From Methanoculleus sp. (GTDB lineage: Archaea; Halobacteriota; Methanomicrobia; Methanomicrobiales; Methanoculleaceae): a stretch of 64,000 nucleotides of DNA. Below the pieces are notes generated by a model that had not been told where the DNA came from, did not search any database, and saw only the letters and a list, made by a program, of their open reading frames with translations. The first letter of the stretch is position 1; the number at the start of each line of letters is the position of its first letter. Below are positions 8,340 through 17,404 of this stretch, in pieces. The stretch lies in NCBI GenBank assembly GCA_018433835.1, contig JAHDQM010000013.1, positions 1 through 64,000 of the forward strand, in the 5' to 3' direction. The position numbers were made by a program, and so were the translations under genes.

Positions 8340-8809
8340 TCCGGTCCCTACACCTCTGTACCTACTCTGGCAGCATAGAGGTTATCTATGCTGGCAACCT
8401 GGCATAATGACCGGCACTTCGGCGTTCCACGGGCAGATCGGATGGGCGTACCGAATATTTTCCATATTTGCTGAAAATTGTTGGATATTGTTTCAAAATA
8501 GCGAGCGATCTTTCGCAACATTTATTGTCACATCGGGTTAATCTGCGATCAGCATATGCATGCATATGAGTGTGCATATCGGGAGTGAACCTCTCGCGAG
8601 GAGTATCTCCCCGGCACCCCGGAAAAACGGCCAGGTTTTCTACATTCACCAGCCAGACCCACCGGCGGCAGAGCATACCCGGATAGACCATCCACGCCCT
8701 TGAGCGCACACCCCAGTCCCGTTGCCGCACGAGTTCCTCCTGACCCGTAAAGATCCATTCCGCAAGCTGGCGGACGCATCGCCTCCGGAAGAACTGATGA
8801 AGGAAGAGA
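8340..8809. other. Non-coding divergent promoter region
   Basis: No supported gene lies in this 470-base gap. It is AT-rich at about 8450-8570. It contains a perfect 16-base palindrome CATATGCATGCATATG at 8553-8568, which could be an operator. It sits between the HTH-PAS kinase and the broken receptor gene and should contain promoters for both. Confidence 0.4.
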
Positions 8810-9396
8810 ATGATCTACGTGGAAAGCACGCTGGAATCATCTGACAACAATACGTTCGATGCCAAAGAATTCGGAATACGCGCCGACCTGATACGCCTGC
8901 TCAAAAGAGCCGCCAGCGGAAAACTGGATCTCCGTGCCGACCTCTCCAAGCACCAGAGAGGCTTTTGCACAATCATCGAGGGCATGAACGACGTCCTCGA
9001 TGCCATCGTCGACCCGATCGAAGTGACGGCGAACTACATCGACCACATCAGCAGCGGGGCGATCCCGAAGAAGATTATGACCGATTACCGGGGCGACATC
9101 AACAAGATCAAGGTGAGCCTGAACCAGTGCATCGACGTCCTCACTGCCCTCCCGAGGCCTCCGGGGGGTCGAACATCGGGATCGTCGACGACGTCCATAG
9201 TGTCATCCTGGTTGCGGAGACCGATGTCGAACGGATTGACGAGGCAATCTCAAGCCAGGCCTACATGAAGGGGATCATCGAGTTGCACGGCAGCGACGGA
9301 ATTGACAGAGAGAAGAAGGGTGATAAAGACCTTACCATCTGGATCGATATCCAGAAGACCCTCCGGGATCCGGTGAACGGCAGGGATGCCCGATAG
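8810..9396 (+). pseudogene. Broken chemoreceptor/HAMP-type signalling protein
   Basis: Residues 1 to about 108 (8810 to about 9140) look like the start of a cytosolic HAMP-rich methyl-accepting-type protein: ADLSKHQRGF, GMNDVLDAIVDPIEV, YIDHISSGAIPKKI and DYRGDINKIKVSLNQC. Immediately after NQCIDVL the frame ends in nonsense. Another frame then becomes coding-like from about 9168 (NIGIVDDVHSVILVAETDVERI) to a stop at 9396. The usual long HAMP/MCP signalling part is missing. I infer an internal deletion with a frame change. I do not recognise the second segment, which could be a separate relic. Its stop overlaps the next gene by 11 bases. Confidence 0.55.
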
Positions 9397-11839
9397 AAGA
9401 AGGTGGAGACGAACCGTCGGCGCCCTCCGGCGGCATGTGGCAGTTCTCGGCAATGCAGGGGCTCTCTCCTCCGGGAGCGTCGCCGAGAACACCCGGATGC
9501 ACACCTTCCTCCGGCGCCTCGGGAGGGCGGTGAGGGTGAGCCGGGTCTGCCTCGCCAGGGCCGCCCGTAAGCCGGGCACGGGAGAGGTCTGCCTGCGTCT
9601 CAGGTGCGAATGGGCCGTCGATGGGGTCGGCCCGCAGGGTAAAGGGCAGTCTCTTTCCTGCCGGGATCTGCCTCCCGGGTGGGAGGAACAGCTCCGGGCA
9701 GGCCTGCCTGTCCGGGGAGTATCCGGGGAGGTCCTGATAGCCCCTGTCTTCTGCGGGTCGGAACTCCGGGGTGTCCTGGGGTTCCGGGGACGCCCGGGGC
9801 GAAGGAGGTGGGGCCGGTTCGAGATCGATGTGTTGAGGGCGGCCGCCGCAGCCCTTGGTTCAGTCATGAAGGGTCCCTGCTCGTGCGAAGCGCTGCATAC
9901 CGTCGGGGCCTACTACCGCGCCATCGTCGAGGACCTGACCGACCCCCTCTGCAGGATCCTGCCTGATGGAACGATCACCTATGCGAATGAGGCATTTTGT
10001 GCCTTCTGCTTGCGGGAACGCGACGGAGTTATCGGGATGCGCGTGCAGGACATACTACCACCCGAAATCGCAGGAGAGCTGTCCCCCGGGACGGCTCCAC
10101 CCGACGCGGCCAACTCCATCGTCACCCGGGAATTCAGGGTCGGTGAAGCGGACGGTGAAGAACGCTGGTACCGCAGTACATGCCGGGCGATCCTCGACGA
10201 CGGGGGTGCTGTCTGCGAGTACCAGGTGGTCGGCCACGATATCACCGAACGCAAGCGGCGGGAGGCCCGGAACACCTGGATAAACGATCAGAAACTGGCC
10301 CTCATGGCCGATGCCGCATCCGACGCGATCGTCGTCCTGGACGATTCCTGCAGGATCACCTACTGGAACCACAGCGCCGAAGACCTCTTCTGGTATACGG
10401 CGGATGAGATTGTCGGGAGCGATGTATGCCGGCTGTTCCCGTCCGGGTATTTCCATTTTCCGTACGTCGAGGGCGTCAGGCATGCCGCTGCGGCCGCGCC
10501 GCAGGGCGTCGCCCGCCGGAGGTTCCCCGACGTCACGTTCGCCCGGAAAGGGGGTTCCGTGTTCCCCGCGGAACTCTCGGTAGCCGCAGTGATGACCGGG
10601 GACGGGTGGTACAACGTCGGGATCGTCCACGATATCACCGCACAGAGAGCACGCGAGCAGGCACTTCGCGAGGAGATGGACCGTACCGATACGCTGCTAT
10701 GGATCGCGGCACGGCTGAACCGCAGCGGCACGCTCGATGCCGTGCTCGATGCGCTCTGCGAGGAGACAGCCCGGGTGCTCCGTGTCCCGGTAGCGGCCGT
10801 CTTCCTCAACGAGCCTCACCCGGGCCTGCTCGTGCCGGCCCGGTCGTTCGGGGTGCCGGAGGAGGAACGAGAGTCTCTGCCGCTCATCCCACGGACGATC
10901 TACGAGCGTGAACTCCGAGGACAGGGGCCGGTCTTCACTATCCCCGACCTGATACCCCGGATGGATGAAGTATCCTGGAGGAAAACCCCGGAACAGCTTC
11001 CCCGCACGCTCGCGTTCGCGGCAATCCTTCACGAAGGAGCCCTGATCGGGGCTCTGGGGGTGGTGACGTTCGACGCCCCGCGCGTCTTCTCCACGGAAGA
11101 ACTCGCGCTCCTGAAAGGGATCGCGGACCAGGCCTCGCTTGCCATCATCACCGCCCGGCTCTTTGAGGAGCGGACGGCCTACGAAAACCGGCTGCAGGCG
11201 TCGCTCGACGAGAAGACCGCCCTCTTAAAAGAGGTCCACCACCGGGTGAAGAACAACATGCAGGTGATCTCAAGCCTCCTCTCCCTGCAGGGCCGCTTGA
11301 TAGAGAACGCCGGGGCCCGCGAATGTATCCGGGAGAGCGAGAACCGGGTGAAGTCGCTGGCACTCGTCCACGAGACCCTCTACCGGTCCGAGTCCATTGC
11401 CACCGTCGATATCGGCGTCTACGCGCGCCGGCTCGCAGACGACCTGATCCGGTCATATGCCCTGCAGGACTACATCTCCGTCACCGTCGGGACGGCAAGG
11501 CCGATTACCCTTTCCAGCGATGCGGCGGTCCCGCTCGGCCTCATCCTCAACGAGCTCATCTCCAACTCCCTCAGACACGGGTTTGCCGGCAGGGATACGG
11601 GGACGATCGCGATCCGGGTCGCCCGGTCGCCGGACCACCGGCTCACCGTCGACTACCGGGACGACGGGGTCGGGATGCCCCCGGACGTCATCATCCGGTC
11701 TCCGGCAACCCTTGGGCTGCAGCTGGTCCGGATCCTCGCGGCGCAGCTCGAAGGGACTGTCACTTTCCGGGCAGGGGAGCCCGGGACAATCGTGGAGATC
11801 GTCATCCCCGACGATGCCGGTGAGGAGGATAAGGCATGA
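9386..11839 (+). CDS. GAF/PAS sensor histidine kinase (HisKA_2 type)
   Basis: This is an 817-residue soluble multi-sensor kinase. Residues 30-165 form a degenerate GAF-like domain. Residues 175-290 and 300-420 form two PAS domains, each ending in HDIT-type boundaries. Residues 430-595 form a GAF domain. Residues 605-690 form HisKA_2 with H618 in KEVHHRVKNNMQVISSLL. Residues 710-812 form HATPase_c with NELISNSLRHGF and DDGVGM. No membrane segment is seen, so it should sense an internal signal. The first 30 residues are very basic and could be untranslated. Its stop overlaps the next start (ATGA at 11836-11839), so the pair is probably cotranscribed. Confidence 0.85.
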   Translation: MPDRRRWRRTVGALRRHVAVLGNAGALSSGSVAENTRMHTFLRRLGRAVRVSRVCLARAARKPGTGEVCLRLRCEWAVDGVGPQGKGQSLSCRDLPPGWEEQLRAGLPVRGVSGEVLIAPVFCGSELRGVLGFRGRPGRRRWGRFEIDVLRAAAAALGSVMKGPCSCEALHTVGAYYRAIVEDLTDPLCRILPDGTITYANEAFCAFCLRERDGVIGMRVQDILPPEIAGELSPGTAPPDAANSIVTREFRVGEADGEERWYRSTCRAILDDGGAVCEYQVVGHDITERKRREARNTWINDQKLALMADAASDAIVVLDDSCRITYWNHSAEDLFWYTADEIVGSDVCRLFPSGYFHFPYVEGVRHAAAAAPQGVARRRFPDVTFARKGGSVFPAELSVAAVMTGDGWYNVGIVHDITAQRAREQALREEMDRTDTLLWIAARLNRSGTLDAVLDALCEETARVLRVPVAAVFLNEPHPGLLVPARSFGVPEEERESLPLIPRTIYERELRGQGPVFTIPDLIPRMDEVSWRKTPEQLPRTLAFAAILHEGALIGALGVVTFDAPRVFSTEELALLKGIADQASLAIITARLFEERTAYENRLQASLDEKTALLKEVHHRVKNNMQVISSLLSLQGRLIENAGARECIRESENRVKSLALVHETLYRSESIATVDIGVYARRLADDLIRSYALQDYISVTVGTARPITLSSDAAVPLGLILNELISNSLRHGFAGRDTGTIAIRVARSPDHRLTVDYRDDGVGMPPDVIIRSPATLGLQLVRILAAQLEGTVTFRAGEPGTIVEIVIPDDAGEEDKA

Positions 11840-12537
11840 CGGAGGGCCTGCATCGTCCTCCTCGTGGATCTAGATCCCGTCGCCGCCTCAATCGAGGCAT
11901 CCGGTCCGCTGATTCCCCCGGAACGGCCCCGGCGCCGGGGTTGCAGTCCGTCCTCAACGCCGTCGGTCTCGCGATCCGCGATGCGGTTGTCGGGATGGGG
12001 AGCGACGGGACAATCGTCACCTGGAATCTCGGTGCGGAGGAGATCTTCGGCTACCGGGAGGATGAGGTTCTTGGAACCACCATGAACTGCCTCTTTTTGG
12101 CCGGCGAAGGCCAGGGGACGGGGGTGCTCCCGGCGGGAACGTTCCTGCCCGGCCGGCCGGCCCGGTTCAGGACGAAAACCGGCGCGGAGTTTGAGGCGAT
12201 CCTGACTATTGCGCCGGTATCGACGGACGGGGGGAACGCCATGGGGAGCGTAGCCGTCATCGCGAAGGCGGCCCGCCTGGAACCCTGCCTGCAGAAAGAA
12301 GTGCTGCAACGGATCGAGGAGAATATCATTCAGTCTGCGACCCTTAACGATCGGATTCGCAACCCGCTCCAGGTGATTGCCGCATTGGCCGGGTTCGTGG
12401 ACGGTGACATGCGTGATAAGATCCTGCTCCAGGTGGAGGCGATCGACGAGGTTGTCCGGCAGCTGGACCGGGGGAACCTCGAGTCGGTGGCGGTCCGGGA
12501 ATACCTCCTAAAGCGTCACCTGACGACGGCGCCGTGA
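11836..12537 (+). CDS. PAS protein with kinase-like stump, no catalytic His or ATPase domain
   Basis: This 233-residue frame has a PAS domain at about residues 40-145 (AVVGMGSDGTIVTWNLGAEEIFGY). It is followed by a helix resembling a HisKA_2 region (LNDRIRNPLQVIAALAGF) in which the phospho-accepting His is replaced and after which no HATPase_c domain follows. The first 35 residues are basic and unlike any domain. In the +1 frame the same bases read IVLLVDLDPVAASIEASG, which resembles the start of a receiver domain. I infer a decayed REC-PAS-kinase gene, or a truncated adaptor that could dimerise with the upstream kinase. It overlaps the upstream stop by 4 bases. Confidence 0.6.
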   Translation: MTEGLHRPPRGSRSRRRLNRGIRSADSPGTAPAPGLQSVLNAVGLAIRDAVVGMGSDGTIVTWNLGAEEIFGYREDEVLGTTMNCLFLAGEGQGTGVLPAGTFLPGRPARFRTKTGAEFEAILTIAPVSTDGGNAMGSVAVIAKAARLEPCLQKEVLQRIEENIIQSATLNDRIRNPLQVIAALAGFVDGDMRDKILLQVEAIDEVVRQLDRGNLESVAVREYLLKRHLTTAP

Positions 12538-12553
12538 AGGCGCCGCCGGAGAT

Positions 12554-13438
12554 TCACCGCCACTCTTCGATCACCTTCCGAACAAGCGCCCTCCTGCCCG
12601 GCCGCCCGGCGGCGAGCGCCTGGAACTTCTCCTCGTAGACCGGCTTTTCCACCGAGTAGAACGTCCCGAGCGGGATCGGCGCCTCCCGGTCGTAGTCCCA
12701 CTCCCGGATCTTTCCTAGAGCGCTCTCGAACCGGCCGGTGTCGACCTCGCCCTCCTGCATCTCGTAGGCATGAGCGTTGTAGTAATCGGTCAGGTTGAAG
12801 TAGGTCGCGCAGATCTGGAGGACGTCGACGAACGAGAACCCCCGGTGCATGATCGCCTCCTTGAAGATGTCCTTGAGGTGCCGGACCTTCTTCGTGTAGC
12901 CTCGAGCGATGTGGGTGGCCCCGGCGGCGAGCATCACCTCAAGAGGGTTTATGGGATGCTCCGTTATCCCGCCGGGGGTGGAGCGGCCCTTAAAGCCGGT
13001 GGGCGACGTCGGGGTGTACTGCCCCGTCGTCAGCCCGTAGACCCGGTTATCGTGGACGATGACCGTGATGTCGCTGTTCCGCTTGGCCGCGAAGATGAGG
13101 TGGTCGAGCCCCTCGGCATAGATGTCCCCGTCCCCGACGTGGCAGATCACTTTCAGATCCGGGTTTGCGAGGCGTATCCCGGTGGCCGCCGGGATCGATC
13201 GCCCGTGGATGCCGTAGAGGCTGTTGACATTCAGGTAATCGACCAGTTTCCCGTGGCACCCGATGCCGCCGAGGAGGACGAAGTTCTCGAGGGGTATCCC
13301 CTCCTCCTCCGAGAGTTCGGTGATGGCCGACTTCATCATATGCTCTATCGAGAAGTTGCCGCACCCCGGGCACCAGGTGTTCTGCGCCGGGCTGATGAGC
13401 CCGCCGCCCAGCCGTCCGGCAGACCGTTCCGGGGTCAT
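12554..13438 (-). CDS. korB: 2-oxoacid:ferredoxin oxidoreductase, beta subunit
   Basis: This 294-residue subunit binds thiamine pyrophosphate. C23 and C26 (CPGCGN) begin the Fe-S ligand set, and GDGDIYAEG then HDNRVYGLTTGQ form the TPP/Mg site. With the alpha subunit it oxidises a 2-oxoacid, probably 2-oxoglutarate, to the acyl-CoA with ferredoxin as acceptor. In methanogens this runs reductively for biosynthesis. Substrate choice between KorAB and other two-subunit forms is inferred. The start at 13438 overlaps the korA stop by 4 bases; the 100-residue upstream extension is a shadow. No delta (ferredoxin-type) subunit gene is next to it. Confidence 0.87.
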   Translation of the reverse strand: MTPERSAGRLGGGLISPAQNTWCPGCGNFSIEHMMKSAITELSEEEGIPLENFVLLGGIGCHGKLVDYLNVNSLYGIHGRSIPAATGIRLANPDLKVICHVGDGDIYAEGLDHLIFAAKRNSDITVIVHDNRVYGLTTGQYTPTSPTGFKGRSTPGGITEHPINPLEVMLAAGATHIARGYTKKVRHLKDIFKEAIMHRGFSFVDVLQICATYFNLTDYYNAHAYEMQEGEVDTGRFESALGKIREWDYDREAPIPLGTFYSVEKPVYEEKFQALAAGRPGRRALVRKVIEEWR

Positions 13439-15093
13439 GCGAAGACCTCCCCGAGCCGTACCGCAAGTTCGTCGACCGCAAACGGCCGCCCGTCGTACTT
13501 CAGGACCGATCGGCCGGGGTCGAAGCCCTGCTGCCGGAGGAGGCGGGCGAGCTGCCCGGTGGCGTTGTTCTCGACGCAGGCGACCCTGCCTGCTCCGATC
13601 ATCGCCTCCTTCCACTGCCTGGCAGGGAACGGCGCAAGAACGAGCGGCTGGACGACCCGCGCCCCGAACTCCTCGGCGGCCTCGATGCAGGCCCACTTCT
13701 GCGACCCCCAGCAGACGATCGTCGTCCCGGAGTTCCATGTGCCGTAGGTCTTCACCGCAGGATAGGTGGCGAGCTCCGCCCTGAGGCTCTCGCCCTTGTC
13801 GAGCATCTTCTCCTGCAGCGCCGTGACGCCCTTTACGGTCTCCGTCGTGAACCCGGCCTCGTCGTGAGCGTAACTGCTCGCCTTGACGACGGCGCCATCC
13901 CTTCCCGGGAAAGCGAGCGGCGATACCCCGCTCTCGGTCCGGGCATAGCGGCGGTACTCCCCTGCGCCGTCCCAGAGCACCGGTTCATGGTCCGGGGGCG
14001 CTGTGACGGCCCCGATATCGAAGGAGAATGCACCTTCGGCGAGTGTCTTGTCGGTGAGGACGATCGCGGGGACCTGGTACCGCCAGGAGAGCATCAGGGC
14101 GGTCGCCGACCAGGCGTAGGCCTCCTCGAGGTCGCCCGGGGCGACGACGAGCCGGGGGAACTCACCCTGGCCTGCGTTCAGGACGAAGTGGAGGTCGCCC
14201 TGGGCGGTGTAGGTCGGCGTGCCGGTGCTCGGGCCGGGCCGCTGCCCCATCACGATCGTCACGGGAATCTCGGACATCCCGGCGAGGGAGAGGCCTTCGG
14301 TCATCAGGCAGAACCCGCCGCCCGAGGTGCCGACCGCCGTCTTCTCGCCGGCGTAGGCAAGCCCGAGCGCCATCTGGATGACGCCGATCTCGTTCTCCGG
14401 GTGGATGACCCTGACTGCGAGGTCTTCGGCATGGTTGGCAAGGAAGTGAAGAAGGCTCGACGACGGGGTCATCGGGTAGGCGACGTAGGAGTCGAGCCCG
14501 CCGTGGACGAGGCCGAGCCCTGCGGCCTCGTTTCCCGTCAGGACCGGGAGTGGCGGGGCATCGAGCGGCTCGACGATGAAGACCTCGCCTGCGGCGTCGT
14601 AGCCCCGTCCGGCGACCCGGAGATTCGCCTCCAGGTGCTTTGCGGGGACGGCTGCGCGGAGGACGTCCTCGAGAACCCCCCGTCCGATACCCGCCACCCG
14701 GGCAAGCGCCCCGAGCATCGCGGAGTTTTTGGTGATCGGGGGAGCCTTTTCCTCATCGAGGATCCCATCGAGCGGGAGGCCGTAGCCTTCCGCCCGCACA
14801 ACCTGCGAGGCGTCGTAGATGACCGTCGTGCCGGCATGGAGCCGCTCCCGGTGATTCTCGATGCTGTTCCGGTCGAAGGCGAGGAGGACGTCGGCCGGGG
14901 TGCGGTGCGCCCCGATCGTTCTGTCCGAGGCCCGGATGATCGCGAAGTTGTGCCCGCCCCGGATGAGCGAGGGGTAATCGAAGTACATGTAGGTGTGGTA
15001 GCCGAGGCGGGAGAAGAGGCCGGCGATGGAGAGGCCTGCCGTGTTGATGCCCTCGCCGGCCTTCCCGCCGATGATTACGGAGTATTCGCCCAT
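13435..15093 (-). CDS. korA: 2-oxoacid:ferredoxin oxidoreductase, fused gamma-alpha subunit
   Basis: This 552-residue protein begins MGEYSVIIGGKAGEGINTAG. Residues 1-180 are the gamma domain (YPSLIRGGHNFAIIRAS). Residues 195-545 are the alpha pyrimidine-binding and transketolase-like domains (GNEAAGLGLVHGG, YPMTPSSSLLHFL, TSGGGFCLMTEGLSLAGMSE). This is the fused layout of KorA-type enzymes. I set the start at 15093 because a TATA-like box lies about 32 bases upstream and the 76-residue extension is made from hairpin-repeat DNA. It is cotranscribed with korB through a 4-base overlap. Confidence 0.87.
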   Translation of the reverse strand: MGEYSVIIGGKAGEGINTAGLSIAGLFSRLGYHTYMYFDYPSLIRGGHNFAIIRASDRTIGAHRTPADVLLAFDRNSIENHRERLHAGTTVIYDASQVVRAEGYGLPLDGILDEEKAPPITKNSAMLGALARVAGIGRGVLEDVLRAAVPAKHLEANLRVAGRGYDAAGEVFIVEPLDAPPLPVLTGNEAAGLGLVHGGLDSYVAYPMTPSSSLLHFLANHAEDLAVRVIHPENEIGVIQMALGLAYAGEKTAVGTSGGGFCLMTEGLSLAGMSEIPVTIVMGQRPGPSTGTPTYTAQGDLHFVLNAGQGEFPRLVVAPGDLEEAYAWSATALMLSWRYQVPAIVLTDKTLAEGAFSFDIGAVTAPPDHEPVLWDGAGEYRRYARTESGVSPLAFPGRDGAVVKASSYAHDEAGFTTETVKGVTALQEKMLDKGESLRAELATYPAVKTYGTWNSGTTIVCWGSQKWACIEAAEEFGARVVQPLVLAPFPARQWKEAMIGAGRVACVENNATGQLARLLRQQGFDPGRSVLKYDGRPFAVDELAVRLGEVFA

Positions 15094-15124
15094 GGTGATC
15101 GGGCATGGCGTAGATTGGCTGGCG

Positions 15125-15133
15125 GTATATAGG
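15125..15133 (-). promoter_or_regulatory. TATA box of korAB
   Basis: The minus-strand sequence CCTATATACC lies 32-40 bases upstream of the korA ATG. This is the spacing expected for a short-leader archaeal message. The hairpin array begins immediately behind it. Confidence 0.5.
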
Positions 15134-15139
15134 TTGTGA

Positions 15140-15450
15140 CGTGCGACGGGCTGAAGGGTGCGACTGCCGGAACGGCAGGAGCTTGAGAAACCCGAAGGGT
15201 TTCGAGTCCGGAGCAGGAGAAACCCGTAGGGTTTCGACTTGCGACTCCCCCGAAGGGGGAGGAGTTCGAGCACCGCCAGGTGCAGAGTGCGACGGGCGGC
15301 ACGCCCGGAGGAACGTCGCACTTAGGAACGTCGTTACTCGCACCTGGCGGTGCTCAAACTCCGCCTGCCCCTAGCGGGGCACGCGTCGTTACTCGAAAAC
15401 GCTTCGCGTTTTCTCGAACTTCTGCCGCTCGCGATGCTCGCGCCGGTCGT
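15140..15450. repeat. Hairpin-cassette array B, head-to-head
   Basis: About nine perfect hairpins fill this 310-base gap. The left half is in reverse orientation (linkers GAGCTTGA, TGCGAC) with stems such as CTGCCGGAACGGCAG, GAAACCCGAAGGGTTTC, CTCCCCCGAAGGGGGAG and GGGCGGCACGCCC. The right half is in forward orientation (linkers TCAAACTCC, GTCGTT) with GCACCTGGCGGTGC, a GCCCC/GGGGC hairpin and GAAAACGCTTCGCGTTTTC. Loops are mostly 3-4 bases. The unit at 15336-15390 recurs almost exactly, inverted, at 43569-43622. It separates the korA promoter from the 3' end of a membrane-protein gene. Confidence 0.75.
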
Positions 15451-16197
15451 TTACCTTACAACCGGCGACGCCGTCTCGTCGAAGGGGTTGCTCCGCATCG
15501 CAAGCGAGAAGAGGTAGGGGTAGTTCTTCTGGAGGTACTCCATGTAGCCGAGCCACTGGCCGATGAGCAGGCCGTATACCCGTTCGACGTCCCCGGCAAG
15601 ATGGGCGATGTCGCTCTCCGGGAGCCCGGCGAAGTCCCCCCGCCGTTCGAGTTCCTCGGTAAGGTGGAAGACCGCCCGCAGAAGGTCGGTGAACGACTCG
15701 TGCTCCAGGAGGACGGGGTTCTCGAGCAGGCGAAGGAGGAAGCCCCGCCGCTCTGTGAGGTACCGGCAGAGATCCTGCAGGTCCGCGGCATCGACGGCGA
15801 CCCGGCAGCGGTGGTGCCGGAGGCGGTCACGCACCGCGGAGAAGATCTCCGGCGTCCAGGCGTCCGTCACGACCAGGTCCTGCCGGACTTCGGGCAGGTG
15901 CGGGTCGCGGTTCGAGAGGTAGGTGAGGAGCCCGGTGCCGACCTCCGAGAAGAAGGTGCCGATGACCATGTTCAGCTTCTCCAGCCTCTCGCGCTTTGCC
16001 CGGATGCTCAGGAGCTGGTTTAAGATGAGCGTGACCAGGAGGACGTTTATCGGCAGAAACCCGAGGGCGTTGAAGATGTACTGGTAGGTGTTCCCGGCGT
16101 CGCCCAGCAGGAGGTATTTCACACCGTAGATGACGACGGGGAGGGCAACCAGGACGATCCCGAGCCGTACTTCCCAGGTCTGGAGGCTGAGGCGCAT
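15451..16197 (-). CDS. Two-helix membrane protein of unknown function
   Basis: I do not recognise this 248-residue protein. Two hydrophobic segments lie at residues 10-32 (LGIVLVALPVVIYGVKYLLL) and 42-64 (FNALGFLPINVLLVTLILNQ). They are followed by a basic stretch (SIRAKRERLEKL) and a mainly helical cytosolic domain of about 180 residues with no known motif. It could be a small membrane-anchored signalling or scaffold protein; that is only a guess from layout. It is followed directly by hairpin array B. Confidence 0.65.
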   Translation of the reverse strand: MRLSLQTWEVRLGIVLVALPVVIYGVKYLLLGDAGNTYQYIFNALGFLPINVLLVTLILNQLLSIRAKRERLEKLNMVIGTFFSEVGTGLLTYLSNRDPHLPEVRQDLVVTDAWTPEIFSAVRDRLRHHRCRVAVDAADLQDLCRYLTERRGFLLRLLENPVLLEHESFTDLLRAVFHLTEELERRGDFAGLPESDIAHLAGDVERVYGLLIGQWLGYMEYLQKNYPYLFSLAMRSNPFDETASPVVR

Positions 16198-16251
16198 GAT
16201 ACGGTTACGTACGTCCTGCGGGAAAAATAAAGGTTGGGCTCCGGGCGGCCT

Positions 16252-17385
16252 TCAGACCGGGAGGCGGGACGGCTTCGGCACCTCAAGGGATGCGGGAACC
16301 TTCCGCCGCCGTTCGATCTCCGCATTGACCCAGGCGACCAGGTCGATCAGGCCCGCCTCGAGCGAGACCTCCGGATCGTAGCCGAGAACCTCCCTGGCAC
16401 GGCTGATATCCGCGATGCAGTGGCGGATATCACCGATCCTGCCGGTCCCCGTGATTTCGGGGGAGAGGTGCTGCCGCCGGGTTATCGTCGCGAGAAGACC
16501 GGCGATGGTCCGGAACGTATAGGGGCGGCCGCTCCCGATGTTGAACGTCCCGCCGGCAGCAGCCGGCGATTCAAGAGCCAGGCGGAAGGCGCGCACAGCA
16601 TCGTAAACGCTCACGAAGTCGCGCTGCTGGTAACCGTCCTCGAAGAGGCGCACGGGAAGACCCTGGAGCAGGCGGGACGCGTACTCGGTCAGCATGCCGG
16701 AGTACGGGCTGGTATACCCCTGGTGCGGGCCGTATACGTTGAAGAGCCGGAGAGCGGTCGTCGGGATGCCGTACGACTCCCCGATCAGCCTGCACATCTC
16801 CTCCTGGTCGTACTTGGAGATGGCGTAGACCGAGAGCGGCGACGCCTCCTTCGTCTCCGGTGTGGGGAGGGGGTAGATCACCTCCCCGTCCGGGCTCCGG
16901 GGCTCCCAGTCCCCTCTTGCCGTCCGGTCGGGAGAGCGCCGGATCTTCGGGTAGACGGTGCCGTTGTACGAGCAGTATAAGCCTTCCCCGTAGACGGCGC
17001 TGCTCGAGGCGACGATGAGCCGCTCGATCGGATGGTCGAGCAAGGCCTCGAGGAGGACGGCGGTCCCGGCGGTGTTGACGCTCATGTACTTCTCGAGCCG
17101 GTACATGCTCGATCGCTCCCCGACGACCGCCGCCAGGTGAATGACGGCGTCGACCCCGTCGAGAGCCTCCCGCAGCCGGTGCGGGTCCCGGATATCCCCG
17201 ACGACGACTTCGGCCCGCCGGTCGAGATGGCCGGGCCGGTGCCGCTCCGGGCCGTGCACCCGCGGCGTCAGGTTGTCGAGGATGCGGACCCCATAACCGT
17301 GCTGCAGCAACTCCGTTGTGAGGTGCGATCCGATGAATCCTGCTCCGCCGGTGATGAGAATGGTCGGACTGGTATCCCTGTGCAT
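16252..17385 (-). CDS. NAD-dependent nucleotide-sugar epimerase/dehydratase
   Basis: This 377-residue protein belongs to the extended SDR superfamily. It has GGAGFIG (residues 14-20) for NAD binding, DNLTP after beta-2, SSSAVYGEG with the catalytic Ser/Thr region, and YAISKYDQE with the YxxxK pair. UDP-glucose 4-epimerase and related enzymes have this pattern. The extra loop around residues 150-190 (PKIRRSPDRTARGDW) sets it apart from typical GalE, so the sugar substrate is uncertain. Surface glycan or glycoprotein synthesis is the likely setting. An AT-rich promoter lies at 17405-17455. No glycosyltransferase is adjacent. Confidence 0.8.
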   Translation of the reverse strand: MHRDTSPTILITGGAGFIGSHLTTELLQHGYGVRILDNLTPRVHGPERHRPGHLDRRAEVVVGDIRDPHRLREALDGVDAVIHLAAVVGERSSMYRLEKYMSVNTAGTAVLLEALLDHPIERLIVASSSAVYGEGLYCSYNGTVYPKIRRSPDRTARGDWEPRSPDGEVIYPLPTPETKEASPLSVYAISKYDQEEMCRLIGESYGIPTTALRLFNVYGPHQGYTSPYSGMLTEYASRLLQGLPVRLFEDGYQQRDFVSVYDAVRAFRLALESPAAAGGTFNIGSGRPYTFRTIAGLLATITRRQHLSPEITGTGRIGDIRHCIADISRAREVLGYDPEVSLEAGLIDLVAWVNAEIERRRKVPASLEVPKPSRLPV

Positions 17386-17404
17386 GGTGTATCAGGCACA
17401 CCTG

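Noticed and set aside
13439..13738. A 100-residue N-terminal extension of korB
   Set aside because: It lies in another frame of korA, and the family start MTPERSAGRL overlaps the korA stop in the usual way.
15140..15450. A CRISPR array
   Set aside because: Spacing is irregular, the repeated parts are short linkers, the variable parts are self-complementary and some recur elsewhere, and no cas gene is present.
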